DNA of 64,000 bases from DATAPE01 sp034667525 (GCA_034667525.1 JAXDJO010000015.1:62001-126000); one strand, 5' to 3'; counted from the stretch's first letter, positions 50,867 to 59,223 are shown. Program-made: numbers and translations. The notes: a model not told the origin generated them from the sequence alone.

Positions 50867-51892
50867 TCAGTGGTGCGCCGGCGTCTTGGTCCAGACGAAT
50901 GGCTCGCCACGGTCGTTCCAGCCGTCGATCAACTCGCCGATCCTGGCGATGAGGTCTTTGCCCGAGGTAAAGGTGCCGCTCCCAGTGGCCTGGCGGGTGA
51001 TGATCGAGAAGAACACCTCGACCAGATCCAGCCACGAGCACCCGGCCGGCGTGAAGTGCAGCCTTACCCGAGGGTTCTCTCTGAGCCAGGCCTTCAGCTT
51101 CGGGTTCTCGTGGGTTGCGTCGTTGCCGCAGACCACGTGCAGCTCGCGGCCGGGATAGGCGGCGGTGACCATCGTGAGGAACTTCAGGAACTCCTGGTGA
51201 CGATGGCGTGGGTAGCAGGCATCAGCGACCTGGCCGGCGGCGGTCTCCAGCGCGGCGAACAGCGAAGTCGTGTCGTGCCGGATGTAGCCGAGGCTGGCCT
51301 TCTCCGGCGGGCCCGGCCCGATCCGCAGGATCGACTGGGTCCGATCGCGGGCGTGCATCTGCGACTTCTCGTCCACGCAGACGACGACCGCGGTCTCCGG
51401 CGGGTTCAGGTACACCCCGGTGATGTCGGTGAGCTTAGCTTCCAACTGCGGGTCGGTGGAGAACTTGAAGCTCTGCCGCCGCCACGGCCGCAGGTCCCAC
51501 TTCCGCCATGTCTCCACGATGCTGGCCGAGGAGATGCCCAGCTCGCGAGCCAGCAGCCGCGACGACCAGTGGGTCACGCCCAGATGCTCGCGCGGGCGCT
51601 CCAGCGTCGTGACCACGATCCTGGTTTCATCGACGGTCTTCGGCCGCCCGGACCGGGGCAGGTCCTCCAGCGCCCTGATCCCGGCGGCCCGGTACCGGGA
51701 ACGCCAGTGGCGGACCACCGGCACGCTTACCCCGGCACGGTGGGCGACCTCCGTGTGCGGCAGGCCCTCCGCCGCCAGCAGCACGATCCTGGCCCGTCGC
51801 GCCAGCCCCGCCTCGGCCGCCCGAGACGAGGCGATCTTGGCCAGCTTCTCCCGGTCCCCATTCCGCAACGTGAGAGCCGTCGCTATACGCAT
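50867..51892 (-). CDS. IS630-family DDE transposase
   Basis: A 341-residue Tc1/mariner-related transposase. Helix-turn-helix region: LARRARIVLLAAEGLPHTEVAHRAGVSVPVVRHWRSRYRAAG, then a second winged-helix section with LARELGISSASIVETWRKW. Catalytic triad intact: Asp in VVVCVDEKSQMHA, Asp in LHVVCGNDATHENPK and Glu in CSWLDLVEVFFSII. No frameshift, so it may be active. ATG 51892; stop 14 bases inside the left end. Confidence 0.95.
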   Translation of the reverse strand: MRIATALTLRNGDREKLAKIASSRAAEAGLARRARIVLLAAEGLPHTEVAHRAGVSVPVVRHWRSRYRAAGIRALEDLPRSGRPKTVDETRIVVTTLERPREHLGVTHWSSRLLARELGISSASIVETWRKWDLRPWRRQSFKFSTDPQLEAKLTDITGVYLNPPETAVVVCVDEKSQMHARDRTQSILRIGPGPPEKASLGYIRHDTTSLFAALETAAGQVADACYPRHRHQEFLKFLTMVTAAYPGRELHVVCGNDATHENPKLKAWLRENPRVRLHFTPAGCSWLDLVEVFFSIITRQATGSGTFTSGKDLIARIGELIDGWNDRGEPFVWTKTPAHH

Positions 51893-51901
51893 ACTTCATT
51901 G

Positions 51902-51922
51902 TGTCAGAAAGAAACTTTTCTA
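51902..51922 (+). repeat. Right end of the IS630-like element (copy 1)
   Basis: Contains TCAGAAAGAAACTTTTCTA; it follows the transposase start codon by 10 bases. It has the same orientation as the copy at 52874-52898 and differs from it only by a 4-base insertion there. Confidence 0.6.
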
Positions 51923-51957
51923 TCGGTCAGGGGACATCGGGCTTCGCCTTGCGAACG

Positions 51958-52740
51958 TCAGCGCAGAACCAAGAGGTCAAGCCAGTTGCTTCTGGTTTCC
52001 GGGTGCGTCGTGTCCTCGGCATGTCGCACGGCACGGCGGAGGCGCTCTTTACCGCGGAGAAACTCGTCCTCGGTGAGACTGCGCATGGTGGTGTCGGCGT
52101 GGCGGAAAGTGTCCACCTGGCCGAGGAAGTCCGCGAGGCTGGCCGGGTACGTCTCACGAACCTGCTCAAGAGCGTCCTGGTGGAATCCTGCGGCCGCGAA
52201 CGCCTTGCACGTATTCCCCAGCGAAGGGAAGGTATCGATCATCCGAGCGGTCTCAGGGAACCATCGGACGAGTTCGATCCTGTCGAGCTTGAGGTCCCCC
52301 GAGGGCTCGTATCTGTCCGGGAAGCCCTGTCGGATGAGGACGGGGGCCCCGGGGCGGAGAACGCGGCGGATCTCCTGTGCGGCGACACCCAGGTCTGGGA
52401 TGTGCTGAATGACAAGGGAAAGCCATGCGGCGTCTGCCGACTCATCTGGGAGCGGTAAGGCGCTCGCATTTCCCTCAAGCACCTGGATGGCTGGTGTCTG
52501 CGGGATCTGATCCCGCATCGCGGCCGACGGTTCGACTGCGAGGACGCTGAGGTCGAACCAGTCGCTGAATGCCGCGGCGAACGCACCGGTCCCCGCGCCG
52601 ATGTCCACCAGAGTCATTCCCTGAGTCGGGCGCAGGTGACGTCGTACCGCCTCGCGCCACTCCGAGAGTCCGTCACGCGGGACCTCGCGGACTGCCTTGA
52701 ACGCTGCAGCGGTCTGCTCGTCATAGCTGATCCTGGCCAA
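51958..52740 (-). CDS. SAM-dependent methyltransferase, possible IS passenger
   Basis: A 260-residue class I methyltransferase (Methyltransf_11 type). TTG 52740 is preceded by AGGAGG with 6-base spacing. The SAM site is TLVDIGAGTGAFAAAFSDWF (motif I, residues about 42-60), with the acidic residue in LAVEPSAAM and motif IV in ADAAWLSLVIQHIPDL; APVLIRQGFPDR follows. The substrate is unknown. It lies between two direct copies of the IS right end (51902 and 52874), which suggests transfer with the element; the DNA looks at least as GC-rich as its neighbours. Confidence 0.9.
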   Translation of the reverse strand: MARISYDEQTAAAFKAVREVPRDGLSEWREAVRRHLRPTQGMTLVDIGAGTGAFAAAFSDWFDLSVLAVEPSAAMRDQIPQTPAIQVLEGNASALPLPDESADAAWLSLVIQHIPDLGVAAQEIRRVLRPGAPVLIRQGFPDRYEPSGDLKLDRIELVRWFPETARMIDTFPSLGNTCKAFAAAGFHQDALEQVRETYPASLADFLGQVDTFRHADTTMRSLTEDEFLRGKERLRRAVRHAEDTTHPETRSNWLDLLVLR

Positions 52741-52861
52741 GTCGTGCCTCCTTGCTCGTGGCTAGCTCGTTGCCCACGGGCTCCATCGCCGGCGGCACCG
52801 ATGCCTGGGTCCGGCCGCTTCGGATTCTGCATTCCGCCCCGCGAGAGCCGTCGCAGAACGA

Positions 52862-53860
52862 TCACGGCCATTCTGTCAGAAAGAAAGGAACTTTTCTATC
52901 GATAGCACTAGCTATCGGTCTGCGGTGCCCGGCCCCCCGTGGCGCCGGGGATATCCGCAAGGAGGCGGCATCGAGGACCGCCCGGAGGTCGCCGGGGAGC
53001 TCGTCCTCGACCTCGACTGTCACCCCCGTGCCGGGATGCGGGAACGAGAGCCTTATCGCATGGAGGAACGGCCTTGCCAGAGAAAGCCTCCGGGAGAGCT
53101 CGGACACACCGCCGTAGGCCGCATCCCCCAGCACCGGGTGTCCTATGTGGGAAAGGTGCACCCTGATCTGGTGGGTCCGGCCCGTCTCCAGCCTCACCTC
53201 CAGCAACGATAGGTCCTCGTTCCGATCCAGCACCCGGTAGTGGCTGACCGCAGGGCGGCCCTCGGGAACAACCGCCATCACCGTCCGGCGCCGGGGGTGG
53301 CGTGCGATCGGAGCCTCGATCGTGCCGGAGGCCGCCGGTGGCCTCCCCCGCACGAGCGCGAGATAGGTCCTCTCGATGCGGTGGGCGCGAAGAGAGCGCG
53401 TGAGGGATGCATGAGCCTCATCGTCGCGGGCCACCAGCAACAGCCCCGAGGTTCCCTTGTCCAGCCGGTGCACGATCCCGGGCCGCTCGGTTCCCTCGCC
53501 CGACAAGCTCAGGCCGAGACCCAGGAGGGCATTCACGAGGGTGCCGCTGTCGTGGCCGCCGGCAGGGTGGGTAACCAAGCCTGCCGGTTTGGACACGACC
53601 AGCACCCTGTCGTCCGAATACCGCACCTCCAGGGAGATGTCCTCGGCTCCCGGCGCCGCACGGGCCGGTTCCTCGACCGAGCCTTCGACGACCTCCTCGG
53701 GTCCCAGCCGATGACCGGGCCTGACTCGCCGGCCCGCCACCAGAACGTCACCGGCCGCCACCGCGCTGGATGCGGAGCGACGGGAGACACCGGCGCGGCG
53801 GGCAAGGACGAGGTCGGTCCGGGAACCCACTTCCGCGGCGGAAGGGCTGAAACTGATCAC
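52862..53860 (-). CDS. rluD: RluA/RluD-family pseudouridine synthase with altered C-terminus
   Basis: A 332-residue 23S rRNA pseudouridine synthase. GTG 53860 overlaps the lspA stop (GTGA) and is the correct start; the longer frame is antisense filler. An S4 domain (RTDLVLARRAGVSRRSASSAV) precedes the catalytic domain with the active Asp in GIVHRLDKGTSGLLLVARD, and later LETGRTHQIRVHLSHIGHPVLGDAAYGG. The last 19 residues (RPIASAIDRKVPFFLTEWP) are encoded by the IS-end sequence 52862-52919, so the native end was lost, but the catalytic core is untouched. Confidence 0.93.
   Translation of the reverse strand: MISFSPSAAEVGSRTDLVLARRAGVSRRSASSAVAAGDVLVAGRRVRPGHRLGPEEVVEGSVEEPARAAPGAEDISLEVRYSDDRVLVVSKPAGLVTHPAGGHDSGTLVNALLGLGLSLSGEGTERPGIVHRLDKGTSGLLLVARDDEAHASLTRSLRAHRIERTYLALVRGRPPAASGTIEAPIARHPRRRTVMAVVPEGRPAVSHYRVLDRNEDLSLLEVRLETGRTHQIRVHLSHIGHPVLGDAAYGGVSELSRRLSLARPFLHAIRLSFPHPGTGVTVEVEDELPGDLRAVLDAASLRISPAPRGAGHRRPIASAIDRKVPFFLTEWP
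52874..52917 (+). repeat. Extra IS630 right-end copy plus hairpin at the rluD 3' end
   Basis: 52874-52898 repeats the right end with a 4-base insertion (AGAAAGAAAGGAACTTTTCT). It is followed by the perfect inverted repeat CGATAGC-ACTA-GCTATCG (52900-52917). After this the sequence GGTC resumes as it does after copy 1. Confidence 0.65.
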
Positions 53861-54384
53861 TTCTCGGGGGCCGCTTTCCTGCTGCTCATGAAGATCACCA
53901 ATATGACGCCCACAACGATGGCCGAGTCGGCGAGGTTGAAGACGGGCCACACGTGGAAATCGATCCAATCCACGACCCGGCCCCCAAGATGCCGAAAAAG
54001 CCTATCGGAAGCGTTCCCGAGCCCCCCGCCCAGCATCATGCCGAGGGGGATCAGCATTCTCTGATCGGAAAGCCGCCGCACCCAGACCACCAGCAGCGCG
54101 ACGACGAGCACCGTGGCGGCGAGGAAAAGACCGGGAACGCCTTGCAGGATCCCGAAAGCGCCCCCTGAGTTCAACGTCAGCCGGAACGTCAGTACCCCCT
54201 TGATGACATCGAAGGGATGGTCCTGGAAGTGGGTTACGGCGAATTGTTTGGTCGTCTGATCGAGGGTCACCACGATTGCAGCGACGGGAATCAGGACGCG
54301 TAATGACTTCAAAGATCCTTGTCCGGAGCCGGTCACCTCTCTGGAATTGTCGGGAGGGAGAGGCTCAGCGGGCGCGTTCCTCAC
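53857..54384 (-). CDS. lspA: Lipoprotein signal peptidase
   Basis: LspA (175 residues) cleaves prolipoproteins before the lipid-modified Cys. Four helices; the catalytic aspartates are in GGLGNASDRLFR and VFNLADSAIVVG, with TLNSGGAFGIL between. GTG 54384 overlaps the traR end by 20 bases and gives a polar N-terminal extension like that of mycobacterial LspA. TTG 54312 after AAGGA would give a shorter form (MKSLRVLIPVAAIVV). The window's several lipoproteins are its substrates. Confidence 0.93.
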   Translation of the reverse strand: MRNAPAEPLPPDNSREVTGSGQGSLKSLRVLIPVAAIVVTLDQTTKQFAVTHFQDHPFDVIKGVLTFRLTLNSGGAFGILQGVPGLFLAATVLVVALLVVWVRRLSDQRMLIPLGMMLGGGLGNASDRLFRHLGGRVVDWIDFHVWPVFNLADSAIVVGVILVIFMSSRKAAPEK

Positions 54385-55213
54385 GCCGCTTGCAGTCCAT
54401 GCAGAGGAGGGCGTGGGGCAGCGCCTTCAGCCGGGGTGCGTCGATAGGTCGCCCGCACCGCTCGCAGGTGCCGTAGATCCCCTGATCGATCCGTGAGATC
54501 GCCCGGTTGATCTGCTCGATCAGGTCACGGATGTTGTTCTGGATCGAGAGCTCCCGTTCCCTGTCGAAGGTGGCCGTGCCCGCGTCTGCGAAGTCTTCGT
54601 CGAAGCCGGCCTCTCCGGTCAGATCCGATTGCGTCTTTTCAAAGACGTTCGCCTCTATCTCTTCGATCCGGCGCTCGAGCTCGGCCCGCTCCTCCTCCAA
54701 CCGACCGCGGATCTCGGCAATATCACCCTTCTCGAACTTGGTGGGCCGCGCCGGCGACGGTTTCTTGGGAGCCGTCTTCTTCAATGTCATGGGGGGAAGC
54801 CCGGGACGCTTGCCCCGCCGCTTGGGAGCCGCCGTCACCTCCCGGGGCTGATCCTTGGCCTTGGCTTCGGCCGCCGTGGATTTGGACGCCGCCGTGGATT
54901 TGGACGCCGCGGTGGGTTTGGACGCCGGGGTGGGCTTGGATGTGGTGGCTTTCTTGTCGGGCACTTTCACGGCCACTGTCTTCTTGCGGCTGGGAGCCTC
55001 CGCTCCCTTTCGAACCCCCGATGCCTTCTTGGTGGTCTTGCCGGTCTTGGTCGTCTTGGCGGATCCACGCGCGGTCTTCCCGGCCGACGAGCTCTTGGCC
55101 GGGGTTCTCTTGGGCGCGGTCTTCTTCGACACGGACTTCTTCGCGATGCTTCTCTTGCCGGCCGTCTTGGAGGCAGAGGATCTGGACGTGGACGGCTTCT
55201 TCGCCGGGCTCAT
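54365..55213 (-). CDS. TraR/DksA-type zinc-finger protein with histone H1-like lysine-rich N-terminus
   Basis: 282 residues from ATG 55213. Residues 1 to about 150 are Lys/Ala/Ser/Thr/Pro-rich with H1-like repeats (KKTAPKRTPAKSSS and the tandem PTAASKSTAASKSTAA), which should bind DNA. Residues about 165-275 form a coiled coil with RLEEERAELERRIEEIEANV, an acidic turn DEDFADAGTATF near its tip, and the C4 zinc finger GTCERCGRPIDAPRLKALPHALLCMDCK of the DksA/TraR family, which acts in the RNA polymerase secondary channel. -10 box TATCCT is 9 bases from the ATG. It is first in traR-lspA-rluD. Confidence 0.9.
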   Translation of the reverse strand: MSPAKKPSTSRSSASKTAGKRSIAKKSVSKKTAPKRTPAKSSSAGKTARGSAKTTKTGKTTKKASGVRKGAEAPSRKKTVAVKVPDKKATTSKPTPASKPTAASKSTAASKSTAAEAKAKDQPREVTAAPKRRGKRPGLPPMTLKKTAPKKPSPARPTKFEKGDIAEIRGRLEEERAELERRIEEIEANVFEKTQSDLTGEAGFDEDFADAGTATFDRERELSIQNNIRDLIEQINRAISRIDQGIYGTCERCGRPIDAPRLKALPHALLCMDCKRREERAR

Positions 55214-55222
55214 GGGCAGGGG

Positions 55223-55228
55223 AGGATA
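55223..55228 (-). promoter_or_regulatory. -10 box TATCCT for the traR-like gene
   Basis: Nine bases before ATG 55213 and divergent from the ileS promoter, with 45 bases between the two -10 boxes. Confidence 0.4.
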
Positions 55229-55272
55229 GCAGGCGGCGGAGCCTGTTTCTGGGTCAGAGCTGCCCCTCGCTT

Positions 55273-55278
55273 TAAAGT
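55273..55278 (+). promoter_or_regulatory. -10 box TAAAGT for leaderless ileS
   Basis: Seven bases (CTCCGGC) before ATG 55286. No T-box leader can fit, although T-boxes often control ileS in Actinomycetota. Confidence 0.5.
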
Positions 55279-55285
55279 CTCCGGC

Positions 55286-58200
55286 ATGGCTTCTCGCCCC
55301 TATCGCCCCGTAGACACCCGCGTTTCCTTCCCGGAGATGGAAAAGCGGGTGGCCCAGGCGTGGGCCGAGGGCGACATCTTCCATCGCTCGCTGGAGCAGC
55401 GGCAAGGCCGCCCGGAATGGGTCTTCTACGAAGGGCCGCCGACCGCCAACAACAAACCGGGCATCCACCACGTGGAGCCGAGGGCATTCAAGGACATCTT
55501 CTGCCGCTTCCAGACCATGAGGGGGCGCTACGTCTTCCGTAAGGCGGGCTGGGACTGCCACGGGCTCCCGGTCGAGGTTGAAGTCGAGAAAGAGCTCGGC
55601 ATCAAGCTGAAGAGGGACATCGAGGAGAAGGTGGGAATCGAGACCTTCGTCCAGTTGTGCAGGGATTCCGTCAAGAGATACGTGGACGAGCACGCGCTGT
55701 TCACGGAGCGCATCGGCTTTTGGGTCGACATGGACGACGCTTACTGGACGCTTGACCCGAGCTACATCGAGACGGTGTGGTGGTTGTTAAAACAGATCTG
55801 GGACAAAGGTCTGCTCGAAGAGGATTTCCGCGTCGTCCCCTACTGCCCCCGCTGCGAGACGTCGCTTTCTGCGCACGAGCAGCATCAGACCGACGCATAC
55901 AAGATGGTCACGGATCCCTCGGCCTACGTCCGCTTTCCACTGGAAGACGAGCCCGAGACGGCGCTTCTGATCTGGACGACCACTCCCTGGACGCTCGTCG
56001 CAAACATGGCCGTTGCAGTGAATCCCGGGCTCATCTACGCCAAGGTTGCCGATCCGGTGCTTCCTGGACACTGGCTGGTGCTGGCGCGCGACAGGGTCGA
56101 CGAGCTGATCGGGGAGGCCGCGGAGATAGCAGAGGAGATCGCCGGCGACGGATTGGTGGGCAGACGCTACCTGCCCCCTTACGGCTTCGTCGAGCCGGGG
56201 GCGAAGGGTCATCGGGCATATGCAGCCGGCTTCGTCACCACCGATGACGGCTCCGGGATCGTGCACCTTGCTCCCTACGGGGAGGAGGACATGGAGGTCG
56301 CCAAAGCGGAGGATCTGCCGGTCGCGCAGATGATCGACCCTTCCGGTCGCGTGATCGAAGAGGGGGGAGCCTTCGCGGGCCTGCAGGTGAAAGAGGCAGA
56401 CCCCCGGATCATCGCCGACCTGCAGGAGCGAGACCTTTTGCTCAAAGCCGAGGACTACGAGCATTCCTATCCGCACTGCTGGCGTTGTCAGACCGCCTTG
56501 ATCTACTACCCGCACAAGGATTGGTACATCAGGACCTCGCAGATGAGAGCCGAGCTGCAAGCATCGAACGAAGAGATCAACTGGCAACCTCCGACTATCA
56601 AGTTCGGCCGCTTCGGCAACTGGCTCGAGAACAACGTGGATTGGGCGCTGTCGCGCGACCGTTACTGGGGGACGCCGCTGCCGATCTGGAGATGCGGGGA
56701 GGGGCATGCAACCTGTGTCGGGTCCTTTCAGGAGTTAGAAGAGCTCTCGCACCTGAACCTGGCGGGGTTCGACCCGCACCGTCCGCATGTAGACGAGATC
56801 CTTCTGGTTTGCCCTCAGTGCGGCGACCAAGCTCGGCGGGTGCCTGCGGTCATCGACGCATGGTTCGACTCCGGCGCGATGCCGTTCGCTCAATGGCATT
56901 TCCCGTTCGAGAACGAGGACGTTTTCGAGAAGAGGTTTCCCGCCGACTTCATATCCGAGGCGATCGACCAGACGCGTGGCTGGTTCTATTCGCTCCTTGC
57001 TATCGCGACACTCGTGCGGGGGCAGAACAGCTATCGCAACGTGGTGGTGTTGGGTCACATCGTGGATGCGAACGGCAAGAAGATGTCGAAGTCGCTTGGC
57101 AACGTGATCGATCCCTGGACGGTTTTGGACGCGCAGGGCGCCGACGCCTTGCGATGGACCCTGCTCACCGCGGGGAATCCATGGGCTTCGAGGCGGATGT
57201 CCGCTCAGATAGTCGAGGAGGCATTGCGCAAGCACCTCATGACCCTCTGGAACACATACGCGTTCTGGATCACGTACGCCTCGCTCGAAGGCTTCGACCC
57301 CGGCAGCCAATCGCTGCCCGTGACGGAGCGACCGGTGATCGACCGCTGGATCCTTGCCGAGCTGGGCGACACCGTCGAGGTCGTAACTGCCACGTTGGAT
57401 TCTCTCGACGCTGCGTCCGGGGGCCGACGCCTAGAGAGCTTCGTCGACGATCTCTCCAATTGGTACGTGCGGCGGTCGCGCAGGCGATTCTGGAGATCGG
57501 GCCAGGATGCAGATACGGCTTCTGCCTTCCTCACGTTGTGGGAGTGCCTCGTAACCGTGGCGCAGATCTCGGCTCCCTACACACCATTCGTAAGCGACGA
57601 GATCTACACGAACCTCACTTCGCCGGCCGCGGTTGCTCCGGACTCGGTTCACCTCAGTGACTGGCCGGTCGTTCCACCGGAATGGGCCGACGACGATCTG
57701 CGCCACCAGATGTCGGTGGTGAGGCGCGTCGTGGCTCTCGGGCGCTCGGCCCGCACTGAAGCGAAAGTCAGAGTGCGACAGCCGCTGGCCCGCGCCCTGG
57801 TGGTGCTGCCCTCGAACGAGCGCGAGGACCTGAGCAGCCTTGCTCCCCTGGTGGCAGAAGAGTTGAACGTCAAAGATGTAGAGATCGCCCACGGCCTCGA
57901 GGAGCTCGTCTCCTACTCGATCAAACCGCGCTTCAACACGCTTGGGCCACGTTTCGGGCGGCGGGTCAAGGACGTTGCAAAGAAGCTCGAAGAGAGTGAC
58001 GCGCACGCGCTCGTAGCAGAGCTGGAGGCCCGAGACACCGTCACTCTGTCGCTCGACGGAGAAGAGATCAGCTTGAGCCGCGAGGATCTAGACGTTCGGG
58101 TCGAGGGCCGGGAGGGATTCTCGCTCGTTCAGGACGGCGCCTACGGGGTTGCACTCGATCTCGACCTCACGCCCGAGCTGAAGGCTGAGGGCGCGGCGCG

Positions 58201-58441
58201 AGAGGTCGTGCGCGCCACGCAAGACTTGAGGAAGACCAGCGGTTTGGCGGTCGAGGACCGGATCGAGCTATGGCTGTCGGGTGCAGGGAATCTTGGCGAC
58301 GCGCTGCGTCGGCACGAGAGCTTCATCGCCGGCGAGACTCTGGCAACTGCGACCCACCACAAGGGAGCACCGCCGGACGCGGTCGCGACCCGCGTGGAGA
58401 TCGACGGCGGAGTAGTCGAAGTAGGGCTGCGAAAAGCCTGA
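55286..58441 (+). CDS. ileS: Isoleucyl-tRNA synthetase (long, eukaryote-like type)
   Basis: IleS (1051 residues) charges tRNA-Ile. The signature of the first ATP site is EGPPTANNKPGIHHVEPRAFKD, the variant HIGH motif of the long actinobacterial and eukaryotic type; KMSKS appears as KKMSKSLGN. The editing domain lies between, with TTPWTLVANMAVAVNPGL and DGSGIVHLAPYGEEDM. Zinc-type cysteines are in YCPRCET and CWRCQT. ATG 55286 is predicted leaderless. The type is often mupirocin-resistant, which cannot be read from sequence alone. It converges on divIVA. Confidence 0.98.
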   Translation: MASRPYRPVDTRVSFPEMEKRVAQAWAEGDIFHRSLEQRQGRPEWVFYEGPPTANNKPGIHHVEPRAFKDIFCRFQTMRGRYVFRKAGWDCHGLPVEVEVEKELGIKLKRDIEEKVGIETFVQLCRDSVKRYVDEHALFTERIGFWVDMDDAYWTLDPSYIETVWWLLKQIWDKGLLEEDFRVVPYCPRCETSLSAHEQHQTDAYKMVTDPSAYVRFPLEDEPETALLIWTTTPWTLVANMAVAVNPGLIYAKVADPVLPGHWLVLARDRVDELIGEAAEIAEEIAGDGLVGRRYLPPYGFVEPGAKGHRAYAAGFVTTDDGSGIVHLAPYGEEDMEVAKAEDLPVAQMIDPSGRVIEEGGAFAGLQVKEADPRIIADLQERDLLLKAEDYEHSYPHCWRCQTALIYYPHKDWYIRTSQMRAELQASNEEINWQPPTIKFGRFGNWLENNVDWALSRDRYWGTPLPIWRCGEGHATCVGSFQELEELSHLNLAGFDPHRPHVDEILLVCPQCGDQARRVPAVIDAWFDSGAMPFAQWHFPFENEDVFEKRFPADFISEAIDQTRGWFYSLLAIATLVRGQNSYRNVVVLGHIVDANGKKMSKSLGNVIDPWTVLDAQGADALRWTLLTAGNPWASRRMSAQIVEEALRKHLMTLWNTYAFWITYASLEGFDPGSQSLPVTERPVIDRWILAELGDTVEVVTATLDSLDAASGGRRLESFVDDLSNWYVRRSRRRFWRSGQDADTASAFLTLWECLVTVAQISAPYTPFVSDEIYTNLTSPAAVAPDSVHLSDWPVVPPEWADDDLRHQMSVVRRVVALGRSARTEAKVRVRQPLARALVVLPSNEREDLSSLAPLVAEELNVKDVEIAHGLEELVSYSIKPRFNTLGPRFGRRVKDVAKKLEESDAHALVAELEARDTVTLSLDGEEISLSREDLDVRVEGREGFSLVQDGAYGVALDLDLTPELKAEGAAREVVRATQDLRKTSGLAVEDRIELWLSGAGNLGDALRRHESFIAGETLATATHHKGAPPDAVATRVEIDGGVVEVGLRKA

Positions 58442-58486
58442 CTTCATTTCAAACTGGAGGGCCACCGCCAGACGTGGCTCGGGTCC

Positions 58487-58578
58487 GTTTTGTGGTCGGA
58501 GCTCCACGCCATAGGTGGTCCGGCCCTGTTTTGTGGTCGGAGCTCCACCCCATAGGTGGCGGAGCTCGCAAAGAATCA
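58487..58578 (-). repeat. Stop-codon repeat, copy C (3' end of divIVA), with a tandem half-copy
   Basis: On the minus strand it starts at the divIVA stop with TGATTCTTTGCGAGCTCC, then hairpin CCACC-TATGG-GGTGG and AGCTCCGACCACAAAAC; the hairpin and tail are repeated once more with small changes (ACCACCTATGGCGTGGAGC). It lies between convergent ileS and divIVA. Confidence 0.85.
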
Positions 58579-59217
58579 GGGTTCGGAGGGTTGGCGGGAC
58601 GGGAGGGGGCCCGTGTTGGGCTGCCTCTTCTGCGGCCGTTGCACGGGGGGCGGCTGGGTGTGCATCTCGCGGGGCGATCCGTTGGGGGCCGAGGGGTGGC
58701 GGGCATGGCTCTGAAGGGTGGCCAGGCTCTTCAGCTGTCCCTCGAGGAAGCCCTGCAGGCGGGACTTGAGATCGGTCTCGTAGGTTTCCAGGCGTTCGAT
58801 CGTCTGATCCAGCTCTTGCTTGTGCAACTGATGGCGCCGATCGTCCTCGCCGATGCGTCGGGCGATCTCCGCTTCTGCCTCCGCCAGCTTCGAGGTCGTT
58901 TCCTGATCGACCTGCCGGGCCCGCTCCCCGGCCTCGGAGAGAAGCTGTTCGGCCTTCGCCTTAGCTTTGCCGACCGCTTCTTCCGCAGCTTGCTGCGCGC
59001 TCACCAGCGTCTGCTTCAGCATGTCTTCGGTGGTGCGGCTGGTCGAAACGGTTTGGTCGAGCTCGGTCATACGCCGCTGCAATGCGACGTTCTCCCGCTG
59101 GAGACGGTCCAGGGCTTCCGCGATCTTGTCGAGGAAGTCGTCCACCTCTTCCTGGTTGTATCCGCGCCACGCGTCGTGGAACTCCTTGTCGTGGATCTCG
59201 CGGGCGGTGACTTCCAT
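58576..59217 (-). CDS. divIVA: DivIVA-family septum/pole protein (Wag31-like)
   Basis: A 213-residue coiled-coil protein that marks curved membrane and directs wall growth at poles. The conserved N-terminus is MEVTAREIHDKEFHDAWRGYNQEEVDDFLDKIAEAL, followed by a long coiled coil to about residue 165 (EQLLSEAGERARQVDQETTS, EDDRRHQLHKQELDQTIERL) and a disordered Pro/Gln tail. ATG 59217 is 6 bases after GATACT (leaderless). It is the last gene of the murB-to-divIVA direction and its stop codon opens repeat copy C. Confidence 0.95.
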   Translation of the reverse strand: MEVTAREIHDKEFHDAWRGYNQEEVDDFLDKIAEALDRLQRENVALQRRMTELDQTVSTSRTTEDMLKQTLVSAQQAAEEAVGKAKAKAEQLLSEAGERARQVDQETTSKLAEAEAEIARRIGEDDRRHQLHKQELDQTIERLETYETDLKSRLQGFLEGQLKSLATLQSHARHPSAPNGSPREMHTQPPPVQRPQKRQPNTGPLPSRQPSEP

Positions 59218-59223
59218 GGCGTC

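Larger units (their letters stand above)
50839..51922 (-). mobile_element. IS630-family insertion sequence (core)
   Basis: About 1.08 kb: one intact transposase with a short imperfect inverted repeat at each side (50839-50853 and 51902-51922). The element lies between dnaE and rluD, genes that are normally neighbours in this order. A third copy of the right-end sequence at 52874-52898 extends the possible mobile unit over the methyltransferase gene. Confidence 0.75.

Noticed and set aside
55214..55285. T-box riboswitch before ileS
   Set aside because: The -10 box is 7 bases from the ATG, leaving no leader; no T-box consensus is seen.
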